DNA of 64,000 nucleotides from JACJVV01 sp964581515 (GTDB lineage: Archaea > Nanobdellota > Nanobdellia > Woesearchaeales > JACJVV01), in contig CAZOOV010000007.1 in NCBI GenBank assembly GCA_964581515.1, positions 62,001 through 126,000 on the forward strand, given 5' to 3'. Positions 26,240 through 34,995 of the stretch are shown here, one piece after another. How positions within the stretch are numbered: the stretch's first letter is position 1; each line of letters starts with the position of its first letter. A model generated the notes under the pieces. That model searched no databases. It saw only the letters and a list, made by a program, of their open reading frames with translations, and was not told the origin of the DNA. The position numbers were made by a program, and so were the translations under genes.

Positions 26240-27052
26240 TTAAACTAACACAATTTTATCTAGTCCTTTCTCTGGAGGAGGATATTGCATATCCATATTC
26301 TCAAGTGCTTCAACAACAATAGAGCTTACAACATAATTCCTTGACCATTTCCTGTTTGCAGGAACTACATACCAAGGAGCACTTTTTGTACTTGTTCTTG
26401 ACATTGCTTCTTCAAATGCACGCATATATTCTGGCCACAATTTTCTTTCTTCCCAGTCTCCTGCTTTTGCTTTCCAATTCTTATGAGGAATATCAATTCT
26501 TTCTTTTAGTCTTTCAAATTGCTCTTCATTGCTGATGTTAAGATAGAACTTTAATATTGTTGTGCCTTCGTCATAAAGCATCTTTTCAAAATTTTTGATG
26601 TGTGTATATCTTTTACTCCATTGTGATTTAGGAACATAATCGTGAACCCTTACACATAAGACATCTTCATAATGGCTTCTGTTAAATACCCCTATTTTGC
26701 CAGTAGGAGGGACATGTTGATGTACTCTCCATAAATAATCATGAGCCAGTTCTTCTTCTGTTGGTTTTCCAAATCCTGTTACCTGTACTCCTTGTGGATT
26801 TAAAGGACCAAATACTTGTCTTATTGTGCTATCTTTTCCTGCTGAATCCATCGCTTGTAATACAACAAGGAGCTTATGTTTATTTTCAGCAAACATTATC
26901 TCCTGCAGTTCATTCATCCTAGCGACATTCTCCAGATGAGCTGCTTTAGCTGCGTCTTTGCCTATCTTAAGACTCTCATCAGGGTCAAAATCAGCTATAG
27001 AAACCTTGCTTCCTTGCTCTACAAGGTATTTGTCTAGGTTTATTCCTTTCAT
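26240..27052 (-). CDS. ppk2: Polyphosphate kinase 2 family protein
   Basis: PPK2 of 270 residues, which transfers phosphate between polyphosphate and nucleotides. A P-loop-like Walker A AMDSAGKDST is at about 67-76, the family motif GVFNRSHYEDVLCVRVH near 119 and the lid region PHKNWKAKAGDWEERKLW near 190. The single-domain length fits classes I and III, which can make NTP or NDP from polyphosphate. It gives a cell with limited metabolism a way to regenerate nucleotides. Monocistronic by spacing. Confidence 0.93.
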   Translation of the reverse strand: MKGINLDKYLVEQGSKVSIADFDPDESLKIGKDAAKAAHLENVARMNELQEIMFAENKHKLLVVLQAMDSAGKDSTIRQVFGPLNPQGVQVTGFGKPTEEELAHDYLWRVHQHVPPTGKIGVFNRSHYEDVLCVRVHDYVPKSQWSKRYTHIKNFEKMLYDEGTTILKFYLNISNEEQFERLKERIDIPHKNWKAKAGDWEERKLWPEYMRAFEEAMSRTSTKSAPWYVVPANRKWSRNYVVSSIVVEALENMDMQYPPPEKGLDKIVLV

Positions 27053-27114
27053 AGGTCAATGAAGTTGAAATATACCTTTTAAAGCTTTCTATGACTGAGA
27101 ATTAAATATAACGA

Positions 27115-27921
27115 TTATCTAGACTTCTTCTTTCTACTTTTTCTTGCTCTTTTCGTTCTTATAATCATTATCTTTTCTTTCTGTTTCTTCTTTTTCTTAT
27201 TTCTCTTCTTTTTTTCCTTTTTTATTCTTCTTTTTGCCTCTTTTTTCTTTGTCCTCTTAGCATCTAGATGGAATGCAACTAGGATTATTATCGTAAAAAG
27301 CAATGCAAACTGGCAATACAAAGAAGGAAATTTAAGATATAGACTTGGGAAAATGAATAACAGGATAATTGCAGGAAGAAGTGAAATTGCAATGCCTACC
27401 ATTAGATCACCATCAATCTTTTTATCTATGTCATCTTTTGCTTTCTTAAAATCTAGAACATATACATAAAAAATGTAGAATATAAAACCGAAATAATAAG
27501 TTAAATAAAATGCACTAGCCCAATAATAAGCAGGATCAAAGAATAGGTGTCTTATGACGACAAGATATGTCCCGCATGTGCTCTCCATTATGAAATCTGG
27601 TTTAACTAATGCAAATATGGAAAATAATATTGGTGCAATGAATAATGCAAAGAGATTATATTTCTTTCCAGTATTTTTCAGACAGAACCAAAGTCCTGCT
27701 GCAGGCAATAATGTATAGGCTATGAAGCCAACCTTAGCCCATAATATTGGATAACCTGACACACATACCATGAATTCACTGAATTGATATGCCCCTAATA
27801 AAAATAACAGCATTACCGCAATCTTGCTAAAGCTTGACTTTTTATAATAGAATAATATGAATATAGCAACTAAGAATTCAATTAATGCTGTTGTAAGTGA
27901 TACTGCTGGTGTAAAACACAT
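27115..27921 (-). CDS. Hypothetical polytopic membrane protein with basic tail
   Basis: Protein of 268 residues with about seven hydrophobic helices spread over residues 5-215. A very basic cytoplasmic tail follows (about 217-268), nearly all Lys and Arg, which may bind nucleic acid or acidic lipid. The pattern is reminiscent of small sensor-like 7TM modules but no family is recognised. The poly-Lys end uses AAG/AAA runs, so its exact length could vary. It is 45 bp downstream of the TIM-barrel gene on the same strand. Confidence 0.65.
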   Translation of the reverse strand: MCFTPAVSLTTALIEFLVAIFILFYYKKSSFSKIAVMLLFLLGAYQFSEFMVCVSGYPILWAKVGFIAYTLLPAAGLWFCLKNTGKKYNLFALFIAPILFSIFALVKPDFIMESTCGTYLVVIRHLFFDPAYYWASAFYLTYYFGFIFYIFYVYVLDFKKAKDDIDKKIDGDLMVGIAISLLPAIILLFIFPSLYLKFPSLYCQFALLFTIIILVAFHLDAKRTKKKEAKRRIKKEKKKRNKKKKKQKEKIMIIRTKRARKSRKKKSR

Positions 27922-27966
27922 TTTAATCAGTTGCCCTTGTTATTTCTCTTTTTATTCCCAAAAAAT

Positions 27967-30204
27967 TTATTCTAAAGGAACCTCACTCCATAATGTCCAA
28001 TCATTACTTGGTGAATACCCGCCAAATACAAAATAAGGACCTTGTTGTTTCTGAAAATATGAATTATGCACATCTGTGAATCTAACTGGCGCTCCAAAGC
28101 CACCTCCTGCGTCAGCTCCTCCCCCAAAATAACCTCCATTTGCAAATAAAGTACTGCCAAATGCTTCCCATGGTTTTGTAAGTATCCTTCCTCTACCCCA
28201 ACTCTCTTCTCCATGACCTTCTGAAATCATCACTCCTTTGAATCCTTTATCTCTCAAGTATTTTATTGCGTCAACAACAGGTAAATCTCCTTGTCCTGCT
28301 GGAAGATGTTGATGACCACCTGATGAGAAACCATCTACAATATGGGTCTCTCCTATTATACCTGCTTCTGCCAGGTCTTTAACTTCATCTGTATACCATT
28401 TCATGAATCTCTCTTTTGTCTCTTCAGGAGTCTCTATTCTTCCTTGATCCTTAAGATATTTAGGCTGGAAATGCTTACCCCACATACCTAAATGTTGTGT
28501 ATCCAAATTCATCTTTATATGCTTGTCAGCAAGTTTTTTTGCTTCTGATTTTGATATGCTCTTGTTATACCAAGGATTATCAACTTCCTTTAAGACTTCT
28601 TTTTCTTCTCCTGTTTCAGGATCTTTCACAAGTCGAAGTCTATTGTGAGGATCTAATATCTTCTTTTCAGTTAGGAGATCAACCATCTTATCTCTTGATT
28701 TCAATACTAGTTCTTTAATCTCCCTTGGATGGCTTCCATATCCCATCTCAGGAAATATATTCTCAGGTGTAAGTATAATATCACGATTGACAGTGCCTTT
28801 CTTCTTTCCTTCTTTTGTCTTCTCCCATGCATGAATTCCTGCTTCTGCCACAGAAAGAAATGATTTATCTTTTGCATAGTCTGCAATAGGAGATACATGC
28901 TCTAGAGTGTCCTTAAGCGTATCTGCCTGCGCATCTGCTGATGCTGAAGCTTCATGCGTATACTGTAATGATTGATCCGCTTGTTTTAACGCTTCTCTTA
29001 ACATATCGCTTGGCATCCTATAATCAACACCAGCAAGCCCTCTTGCATGGTATCCACCTCGCGGATCTGCATGCTTGAGTTTCCATGCTTCTTCTGGGGG
29101 CACATTCTTTTCAAGCTCCTCATAGAATGCTAGTGCTTCTTTGAGCTCATCTCTGGATTTCTTCTCACTCTCATACATCCTTCCGTGATAAAGAGAATGA
29201 CCTCTATACTGCATGATTTGCGTCTCTACTTGAATCCTATATGCAATTTCTTCAGAAGTCATATTAGCTCCAGGATGCTTCTCATTCCATGCATCCCTTC
29301 TAGCTTCAACTTCATCCCATGTAAGCTTTTCAGTCTTAAACCGCATATTCTTAGCGTCAAATATTGCTACCCTTTTGAACAAGTGATCTGGATTAGCCAT
29401 ATCTATATATTCGCCCTCTTCTGTAATAAGATCCCCTTTCTGGATGAAGAATGGATTTCCATCAACATCTTTTCCTTGATAATCATGATCTGCACGCACA
29501 TATACCGGTTCCCTTATTACATTCGATTTTCGAACGTCTCCCATAATCTTACCAGTCCTGTCGTCTACCATATATGTGACAGCTTTTCCTGGTTCTTCCT
29601 TATAGCCTAAAAACATGTATTGTTTATTGCCATCAGAATCTTTCACCACATTCCCATTATCATCCCTTAGTATTGCCCAGTCCTGCTCAGAGATTGGCCT
29701 TTGATATTCTCCTGTATGGAATGTGATAGTTCCTCCCCCTGTGACTTCTGAGGCAAAATCAATCGCTTTATTGATCTCATCGACAGCTGATTTTCTCTGT
29801 TCATCAACAAAACCTTGTTGAGGATTAAACCCAGATACATTACCAACTTGTGTTGGCGCGTGTACTGAAGTTAGTTCTACTTCATTTGCTCTAGCTAGTT
29901 CACGAAGTGCCTCACGCGCCTCCTTACCATAGCTTTCTGCACCTACTGCTTCAGCTCCACCGCCCATCTGAGTCTGCAATTCTACTTTTGATGCTCCAAG
30001 CCTTATTGCACCAGTCACAGTCTGAATGAAATTACCAAATCTCTGTCCTTCTGTTACAGACTGTCCAAGCTCGCCAGGATAGATTATTGGTGCTTCTATA
30101 TTAGGGTCAGCATTAGTACCGCCAAGGTCAGAAGTATCATTAACAGGACCTTCACCGCCGTATTTAGTGTATGCTGCAGGTTCATTACCGTAATTGAATT
30201 CCAT
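27967..30204 (-). CDS. Large protein with xylose-isomerase-like TIM barrel
   Basis: Protein of 745 residues. Residues about 55-190 (GNFIQTVTGAIRLGASKVELQ, LTSVHAPT, GGTITFHTGEY) and 590-680 (DTQHLGMWGKHFQ, GETHIVDGFSSGGHQHLPAGQG, GVMISEGHGEES) look like strands of an AP-endonuclease/xylose-isomerase-type TIM barrel with metal-binding His, Asp and Glu. They are separated by about 370 residues of inserted helical sequence. There is no signal peptide, and the ends are Gly-rich. A nucleic-acid or sugar substrate is possible, but the insertion makes function unclear. It is probably in one transcription unit with the genes at 30291 and 30913. Confidence 0.6.
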   Translation of the reverse strand: MEFNYGNEPAAYTKYGGEGPVNDTSDLGGTNADPNIEAPIIYPGELGQSVTEGQRFGNFIQTVTGAIRLGASKVELQTQMGGGAEAVGAESYGKEAREALRELARANEVELTSVHAPTQVGNVSGFNPQQGFVDEQRKSAVDEINKAIDFASEVTGGGTITFHTGEYQRPISEQDWAILRDDNGNVVKDSDGNKQYMFLGYKEEPGKAVTYMVDDRTGKIMGDVRKSNVIREPVYVRADHDYQGKDVDGNPFFIQKGDLITEEGEYIDMANPDHLFKRVAIFDAKNMRFKTEKLTWDEVEARRDAWNEKHPGANMTSEEIAYRIQVETQIMQYRGHSLYHGRMYESEKKSRDELKEALAFYEELEKNVPPEEAWKLKHADPRGGYHARGLAGVDYRMPSDMLREALKQADQSLQYTHEASASADAQADTLKDTLEHVSPIADYAKDKSFLSVAEAGIHAWEKTKEGKKKGTVNRDIILTPENIFPEMGYGSHPREIKELVLKSRDKMVDLLTEKKILDPHNRLRLVKDPETGEEKEVLKEVDNPWYNKSISKSEAKKLADKHIKMNLDTQHLGMWGKHFQPKYLKDQGRIETPEETKERFMKWYTDEVKDLAEAGIIGETHIVDGFSSGGHQHLPAGQGDLPVVDAIKYLRDKGFKGVMISEGHGEESWGRGRILTKPWEAFGSTLFANGGYFGGGADAGGGFGAPVRFTDVHNSYFQKQQGPYFVFGGYSPSNDWTLWSEVPLE

Positions 30205-30290
30205 TCATCTATCACCAAATAAATTATGAGTATTATCGGATATTATTCTTACCCAACATTACTCTTATCAAATATTATCCTATAATATCA

Positions 30291-30911
30291 TCAATAAAAT
30301 GTTGTATCTCTTTTTGTGCCCGCTGTGTATAATGATAAGATCTTATCTGCAATACTCTTGACAAGATTTGCTTGAGTCTCAATCTCATCATTAGCATTGT
30401 ATGATCCTTTGTTCATATCTTCTTGTTTCTTTCCTATAGCATATTGCAGGCTTCCTGCAAGATCTGCCATTTCAGGAGTTACTGTGCCTCTTTCCTTAAT
30501 CTGTTGATAAAGATTAGTTGCAGAAGCATACATATCATGTGTAGGAGCGTCAGGAGTAAATTGATATAGTTTTTCAGCTCCTTCTTCAGGAGTAGGTGTT
30601 TGTGGAGCTTTCTCGACTTTATTTTCGAGATCTTCTTCTTTTTGCTCAAAAAGATTAGCAACATTGACCTCTTCAAGCTCAGGGACTGCCATCTTCTCCC
30701 TGATTATTTGTTCTGCTTCTTCTTTCTTTGTTTTTTCTGTAAGCTTCTCAGCCTCTTCTATCTCTTTACTTTGTTCTTCAATCTCTTTTTTTTGCTCTTC
30801 TAATTCTTTTTTTTGTGCTTCTACTTCTTTTTTTCTTTTCTCAATTAATTCTTTGAGCTTTTTTGCGCGCTCTTCAGGAGCAAGTTTTTTAATCTCTTCT
30901 ATCTCAGACAT
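30291..30911 (-). CDS. Coiled-coil protein
   Basis: Protein of 206 residues. Residues about 8-75 are almost all Glu, Lys and Gln in heptads (KKEVEAQKKELEEQKKEIEE), a long coiled coil. The C-terminal part (about 110-206) is a helical domain of unknown type. The ATG at 30911 lies one base after the TAA of the 518-residue gene; an ATG four codons upstream would overlap it. It is likely an assembly or scaffold partner of the two large neighbours (inference). Confidence 0.7.
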   Translation of the reverse strand: MSEIEEIKKLAPEERAKKLKELIEKRKKEVEAQKKELEEQKKEIEEQSKEIEEAEKLTEKTKKEEAEQIIREKMAVPELEEVNVANLFEQKEEDLENKVEKAPQTPTPEEGAEKLYQFTPDAPTHDMYASATNLYQQIKERGTVTPEMADLAGSLQYAIGKKQEDMNKGSYNANDEIETQANLVKSIADKILSLYTAGTKRDTTFY

Positions 30912-30912
30912 A

Positions 30913-32469
30913 TTACCACGCAATCATATTATGACCTTTCTTATAATTTTTATAAGCTAACCAACTCTTCTGGCCTGAGTCAGCTTGAGCAGATTTGATC
31001 TCTGATGCTTTCTTGACTGAATCAAGTTTTATTTCCCCATCGCCCCCTTTCTTCTTTTTCTTATCATTTTTAGGTTTTGATGAAAACATATTACCTAAAT
31101 CCTGGAAACCTCCTGCTAATGCAGCAAAAGGATTATTGCTTGATTTCTTTTTCTTTTTCTCTTTCTCATCACTATCACTTTTTTCTTTTCCCATACCCAT
31201 AAGGTCTCTAAAAGGCACATACTCGCTGTCTTTATACTTATCTTTCATCATTTCTTCAGCCTCATCAAGATAACGGAAGAAATCATCACCGAGAGCGCCC
31301 ATTGCATAATCAAGGTTCTTATCAATGATTTTAAGTAGTAAAAAATCCTCTTTGCTCCTCATTCTTTTGTAAGCATCTATCTCCTTTTGCGTCCATGCAT
31401 AAGTCCTATACGTGATATTTACCTGTCCTTCATGAATAGGCCCTCTATTATACCCTTCAGCATTATAATTCAGTGAAGGTTTTGTTCTGAACAAGAAATG
31501 TATAGAAAGGACATTCCAATATTTCTTGTTACCCATTGGAAGAAATTGACCCATAAATTCAACTTCAATGACTGATCCTTCAAAAGCAGCAACAAGATCA
31601 GGAGATTCATTCTTCTCAGCATCTAGTTCTAATCTTTGAATATTCTTAAGATATGGTTTGACATATGTCATGTAAAGTTTTATTATATGGACATGCTGGT
31701 GCATATATCTTAGTGTGAATCCTCTCTTATCAAGCAGTTCTCTTTGAGTCTGTCTTTTCCATACAAGATAAGTCCTTAATTTTCTTTTTAATACCTCTCT
31801 TACTTTCCTATTGAATGCTTTTCTGAATTCGTCGCTGTCAACAGCAGCATCTACACTATCTTCATCAATAGGATGTATTGAGAAAAATAAATCAGGAAGT
31901 GTAGTAAACTGTACTTCTCTTGCCATACCATATACTGAAGCAGGATTCTTTGAACCTTGCTCAACTAAATCTACCCAAAAGCCTTTCAGTGTTATTTCTG
32001 CACTTTCCCATTTCCTGCTATTAGCTCCTGAATCTTTTACAGCATAGACATCTTTTGACCTTTTTACGCTATCATAATAATGGCTTAACCTTTCATCAAT
32101 GATACGTAGTTCTCTTACAAGCTGGAATAATTCCTTTGTCATCTTCCCTATAATCGCAAGAAAATTGCTTACTTTATCCTGCTGCATCCCAATTCTTTGT
32201 TGTCCGAGACCAAAAAAACTACTCTGTTCAGATGCTGCAAATAAATCAGTTACTTTATAGATCATTGCATAACCAAGGTCTGATCTAAGATAATTCAATA
32301 ACCAGAAATAACCTTCTTCAATAGAATGTTTCCATGATTCTTGTATTAGACGATAGCATTTGACTGGCTTTGGCCAGTTCACTTTCATGAGCTGATCCTT
32401 ACCTACCTCAATCAACTGAGGACTGAAATTAAACTCTTTAAGTAGTTCAGTGTTTGCAGGTTCCATCAT
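30913..32469 (-). CDS. Large hypothetical protein with disordered basic C-terminus
   Basis: Soluble protein of 518 residues, not recognised. Residues 1-420 are well structured and mostly helical (for example SFFGLGQQRIGMQQDK and YMHQHVHIIKLYMTYVKPYL). Residues about 425-490 are low-complexity Lys/Ser/Asp/Gly (KEKKKKKSSNN). No membrane segment is present. It is translationally coupled to the coiled-coil protein and followed by the TIM-barrel protein. This trio looks lineage-specific. A hairpin-rich leader (32544-32685) lies upstream. Confidence 0.65.
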   Translation of the reverse strand: MMEPANTELLKEFNFSPQLIEVGKDQLMKVNWPKPVKCYRLIQESWKHSIEEGYFWLLNYLRSDLGYAMIYKVTDLFAASEQSSFFGLGQQRIGMQQDKVSNFLAIIGKMTKELFQLVRELRIIDERLSHYYDSVKRSKDVYAVKDSGANSRKWESAEITLKGFWVDLVEQGSKNPASVYGMAREVQFTTLPDLFFSIHPIDEDSVDAAVDSDEFRKAFNRKVREVLKRKLRTYLVWKRQTQRELLDKRGFTLRYMHQHVHIIKLYMTYVKPYLKNIQRLELDAEKNESPDLVAAFEGSVIEVEFMGQFLPMGNKKYWNVLSIHFLFRTKPSLNYNAEGYNRGPIHEGQVNITYRTYAWTQKEIDAYKRMRSKEDFLLLKIIDKNLDYAMGALGDDFFRYLDEAEEMMKDKYKDSEYVPFRDLMGMGKEKSDSDEKEKKKKKSSNNPFAALAGGFQDLGNMFSSKPKNDKKKKKGGDGEIKLDSVKKASEIKSAQADSGQKSWLAYKNYKKGHNMIAW

Positions 32470-32543
32470 CTTCTACATCAACCTCTTTTAGCTACAACTA
32501 TGTAAATTACGTACTTATATTCATTCTAAGAAAAAGCATTTAT

Positions 32544-32685
32544 AAAGCTTTTCGTTAGAAAAGCTTTATGCTTAAAAATCTATGATTTTTATTGTATAAA
32601 GCTTTCTGTAAAGAAAGTATAAACTTTGTTTAGTAGTTTCTGTCAAGAAACTTAAACTTTGTTTAGTGCTTTTCGTTAAGAAAGC
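32544..32685. repeat. Array of small hairpins
   Basis: At least six hairpins follow each other. They are AAAGCTTTTC-GTTA-GAAAAGCTTT (32544-32567), AAAAATC-TAT-GATTTTT (32574-32590), CTTTC-TGTAAA-GAAAG (32602-32617), AGTTTCT-GTCA-AGAAACT (32635-32652), two copies of TAAAC-TTT-GTTTA (32620, 32653) and an imperfect one at 32668-32685. The unit TAAACTTTGTTTAGT is directly repeated. The array lies between the CRM gene and the gene at 30913. Confidence 0.6.
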
Positions 32686-32686
32686 A

Positions 32687-32950
32687 TTATTTGTATATTG
32701 TAAATGTTAAACCTATCTTGTTCACAAGAGTACATTTGCATTCATCAACTATTTTGCTTATCATATCATCTATTGAATTGTTTTGCAGACTGTTACTAAG
32801 CGCTTTTATCTTAATATGCCTTCTTTTCTTAAGAAGCACTTGGATCTCTTTGAGAGCATTCTCATTAAGGCCATTTTTTCCTATTCTTACAATAGGCTGC
32901 ATAAGATTTGATTCTTTCTTTAATTCGTCTAATTTATCTTTGTTTATCAT
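32687..32950 (-). CDS. CRM-domain (YhbY-like) RNA-binding protein
   Basis: Protein of 87 residues of the YhbY/CRM family, which binds RNA and is linked to ribosome assembly. The signatures are PIVRIGKNGLNENALKEIQVLLKKRRHIKIK, whose first part is the family's G-K-x-G-L-x-x-x loop. The length equals a single CRM domain. The predicted leader includes structured element B about 51 nt before the start. The downstream gene on this strand begins after the hairpin array. Confidence 0.9.
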   Translation of the reverse strand: MINKDKLDELKKESNLMQPIVRIGKNGLNENALKEIQVLLKKRRHIKIKALSNSLQNNSIDDMISKIVDECKCTLVNKIGLTFTIYK

Positions 32951-33001
32951 TCTAACAGTAAAGAAATGATTCCCATTTATAATTCTTCTTCAAATCCATT
33001 T

Positions 33002-33084
33002 GTAAAAAGTCTGCTTGCACGGCGCAGTTATAAAAATTAGTAATATAATTTTTATCGCCTCATAAGGCAAAGCTGACTTTTTAC
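33002..33084 (-). ncRNA. Structured repeat element B (candidate leader RNA)
   Basis: Basal stem GTAAAAAGTC (33002-33011) pairs with GACTTTTTAC (33075-33084). A T-T mismatch follows, then GCTTGC with GCAAAGC (bulged A), a 2x7 internal loop, GGCG with CGCC, and a 5-nt one-sided bulge. The apical hairpin has 10 pairs (33030-33039 with 33046-33055). Loop sizes are identical to element A, while the apical stem sequence is different. It lies downstream of the Kef antiporter and upstream of the CRM gene. Confidence 0.7.
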
Positions 33085-33113
33085 TTACTTAAATTCTTCT
33101 TCAAATCCATTTA

Positions 33114-34901
33114 TTATTTATTATTATGTCTTGGATGGTAGTGCCCCATATGTTTTCTATGCTCTAATTCCTTGATATGAGTCAGTTTTTTCTTAAGCAT
33201 TGAATTTATATCCAAAGCCTCTTCTTCAAGCATTAATGATACATGATGACCTCCTAGAAAGTGTGGAAGTACTACGTAATCTGCACCCTGTGCATACATC
33301 TGTAGTGCATCCTCTACTTTTAATGCAGTCATTATGGTTGTTGCAGAAGAATGAAGTTTTCTTGCATATTTTAATATAGTCATATTATCATGCAACTCAT
33401 TAACTGTGGAGATTATAAGTTTAGCTTTGCTAACATTAAGTCTATCAAGAACATCTGTATCGCTTATATCACCATATATGCAATTGATACCATTACTTAT
33501 CAATTGTTTTACAGTTTCGGGATTATAATCAACAACAATTATCTTCTTTTTTTGTTTCTGAAGCGTGTTTAGTATTGTATATCCTATACGGTCATGTCCA
33601 ATCAATATGACATCATGATTCTTGCTATGCTTGGATAAATCAACCTCCATATTACCTGTTCCAATCTTATCTAGATAATGGAAGACATTCTTAATCTTTT
33701 CATATATCTGCTCGTCGAATTTTATTGTATATGAAGTGATTACCATAGTTATTATTGCAAGCAAGATAGCAAGGCTTGGTATTATGCTTCCTGGCACAAG
33801 TTGTCCAATTGCAGGTGATACCCCCAGTGCCACTATTATAAGTGAGAACTCAGATGTCTGTGCTAATGTGATTGATGCAAGTAAAGAAGTACGTCTTTTA
33901 TATCCAAAGAAAGAACATATGAAACTGGTTATAAGCGGTTTTATTAATGATATAAATGCTATAAATATCACCAATGGGATTAATATCATACTAAAAGAAA
34001 TGAATTGCAATTTCATCCCAAGTGCTGCAAAGAATATTGTTGTGAAAAATATCAATAATGCTTTAATCTTACCCATAATCTCATAATTATAAGGCAGATT
34101 AGCAACACTAAGACCTGCAATGAACGCCCCTATTGCAATTGATAAACCAATCAGACTGCTTAGGAATGCGAAAACAAAACATGTTGTTATAGCTAATAAA
34201 AATAATATCTCTTGTGATTCTGCTGCAAGCTTAAATAATGGAGGGAAAATAAATTTAGCTACAAGGAAACTGAATAACAAGATAATTAATATCTTAATCA
34301 AAAGCAAAGCGACGACTGTAATTATACCTGAAGACGCGACTTGTGACATATTAGATATGATCAATAGTGCAAGTATTGCAAATATGTCTTCCATAAGTAA
34401 GAATCCAATGATTATTCTTCCATGTAATGTGTCAAGCTCGTTTTTGTCGCTGAGTAATTTGATTACGACCATTGTTGAGGAGAATGATACTATCAGTCCA
34501 CAATAAATTGCTTCTATTGGTCCAAGGCCAAGAAATATCCCTATCAACCAACCCATAGAACTTAATATCAATATCTGTATTGTCCCACCTATTGTAGCAA
34601 TTAGCCCGATGGATTTCAGTCTCTTGAAATCCATCTCTATACCTACTACAAATAATAAGAATGCAATACCCATCTCAGATAGTGTTTCAATGACATGAGG
34701 ATTTGTTATCATACTTAACCCATATGGTCCTAAAAGAACTCCTGCAAGTACATAAGCTGGGATTAATGGTTGTTTTAATAATTTTAATGAGAAACCGAGT
34801 ACTGTAGCTAGGATTATAATAATACCTATATCAAAGAAGATTCCTTCTACTCCATGATTTGATACTCCTATAAGTTCTACTATTTTCTCTAGGAAAAACA
34901 C
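33114..34901 (-). CDS. Kef-type cation/proton antiporter with TrkA-N domain (CPA2 family)
   Basis: Protein of 595 residues. About twelve membrane helices (residues 15-400) form the CPA2 antiporter, with VVGIEMDFKRL and the SFSSTMVVIKLL stretch typical of the family. A linker and a cytoplasmic TrkA-N (RCK) Rossmann domain start near 430 with DVILIGHDRIGYTIL and VVDYNPE. It exchanges K+ or Na+ for H+, gated by nucleotide. A His/Lys-rich tail (EHRKHMGHYHPRHNN) could bind metal. It lies upstream of element B, and the K+ channel at 17510 lies near element A. Confidence 0.93.
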   Translation of the reverse strand: MFFLEKIVELIGVSNHGVEGIFFDIGIIIILATVLGFSLKLLKQPLIPAYVLAGVLLGPYGLSMITNPHVIETLSEMGIAFLLFVVGIEMDFKRLKSIGLIATIGGTIQILILSSMGWLIGIFLGLGPIEAIYCGLIVSFSSTMVVIKLLSDKNELDTLHGRIIIGFLLMEDIFAILALLIISNMSQVASSGIITVVALLLIKILIILLFSFLVAKFIFPPLFKLAAESQEILFLLAITTCFVFAFLSSLIGLSIAIGAFIAGLSVANLPYNYEIMGKIKALLIFFTTIFFAALGMKLQFISFSMILIPLVIFIAFISLIKPLITSFICSFFGYKRRTSLLASITLAQTSEFSLIIVALGVSPAIGQLVPGSIIPSLAILLAIITMVITSYTIKFDEQIYEKIKNVFHYLDKIGTGNMEVDLSKHSKNHDVILIGHDRIGYTILNTLQKQKKKIIVVDYNPETVKQLISNGINCIYGDISDTDVLDRLNVSKAKLIISTVNELHDNMTILKYARKLHSSATTIMTALKVEDALQMYAQGADYVVLPHFLGGHHVSLMLEEEALDINSMLKKKLTHIKELEHRKHMGHYHPRHNNK

Positions 34902-34995
34902 ATTACACCTCGAGTACTCAGTATTAAATATTAATTAGGATTAAATTATGAAAAAATATGTAATTAAATAAAAAAATAAAGGCATAGATAAAAAA

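Noticed and set aside
17413..33084. The two structured elements as ends of an insertion sequence or composite transposon
   Set aside because: No transposase lies between or beside them, the copies are in the same orientation with unrelated apical stems, and conserved internal loops fit RNA better.
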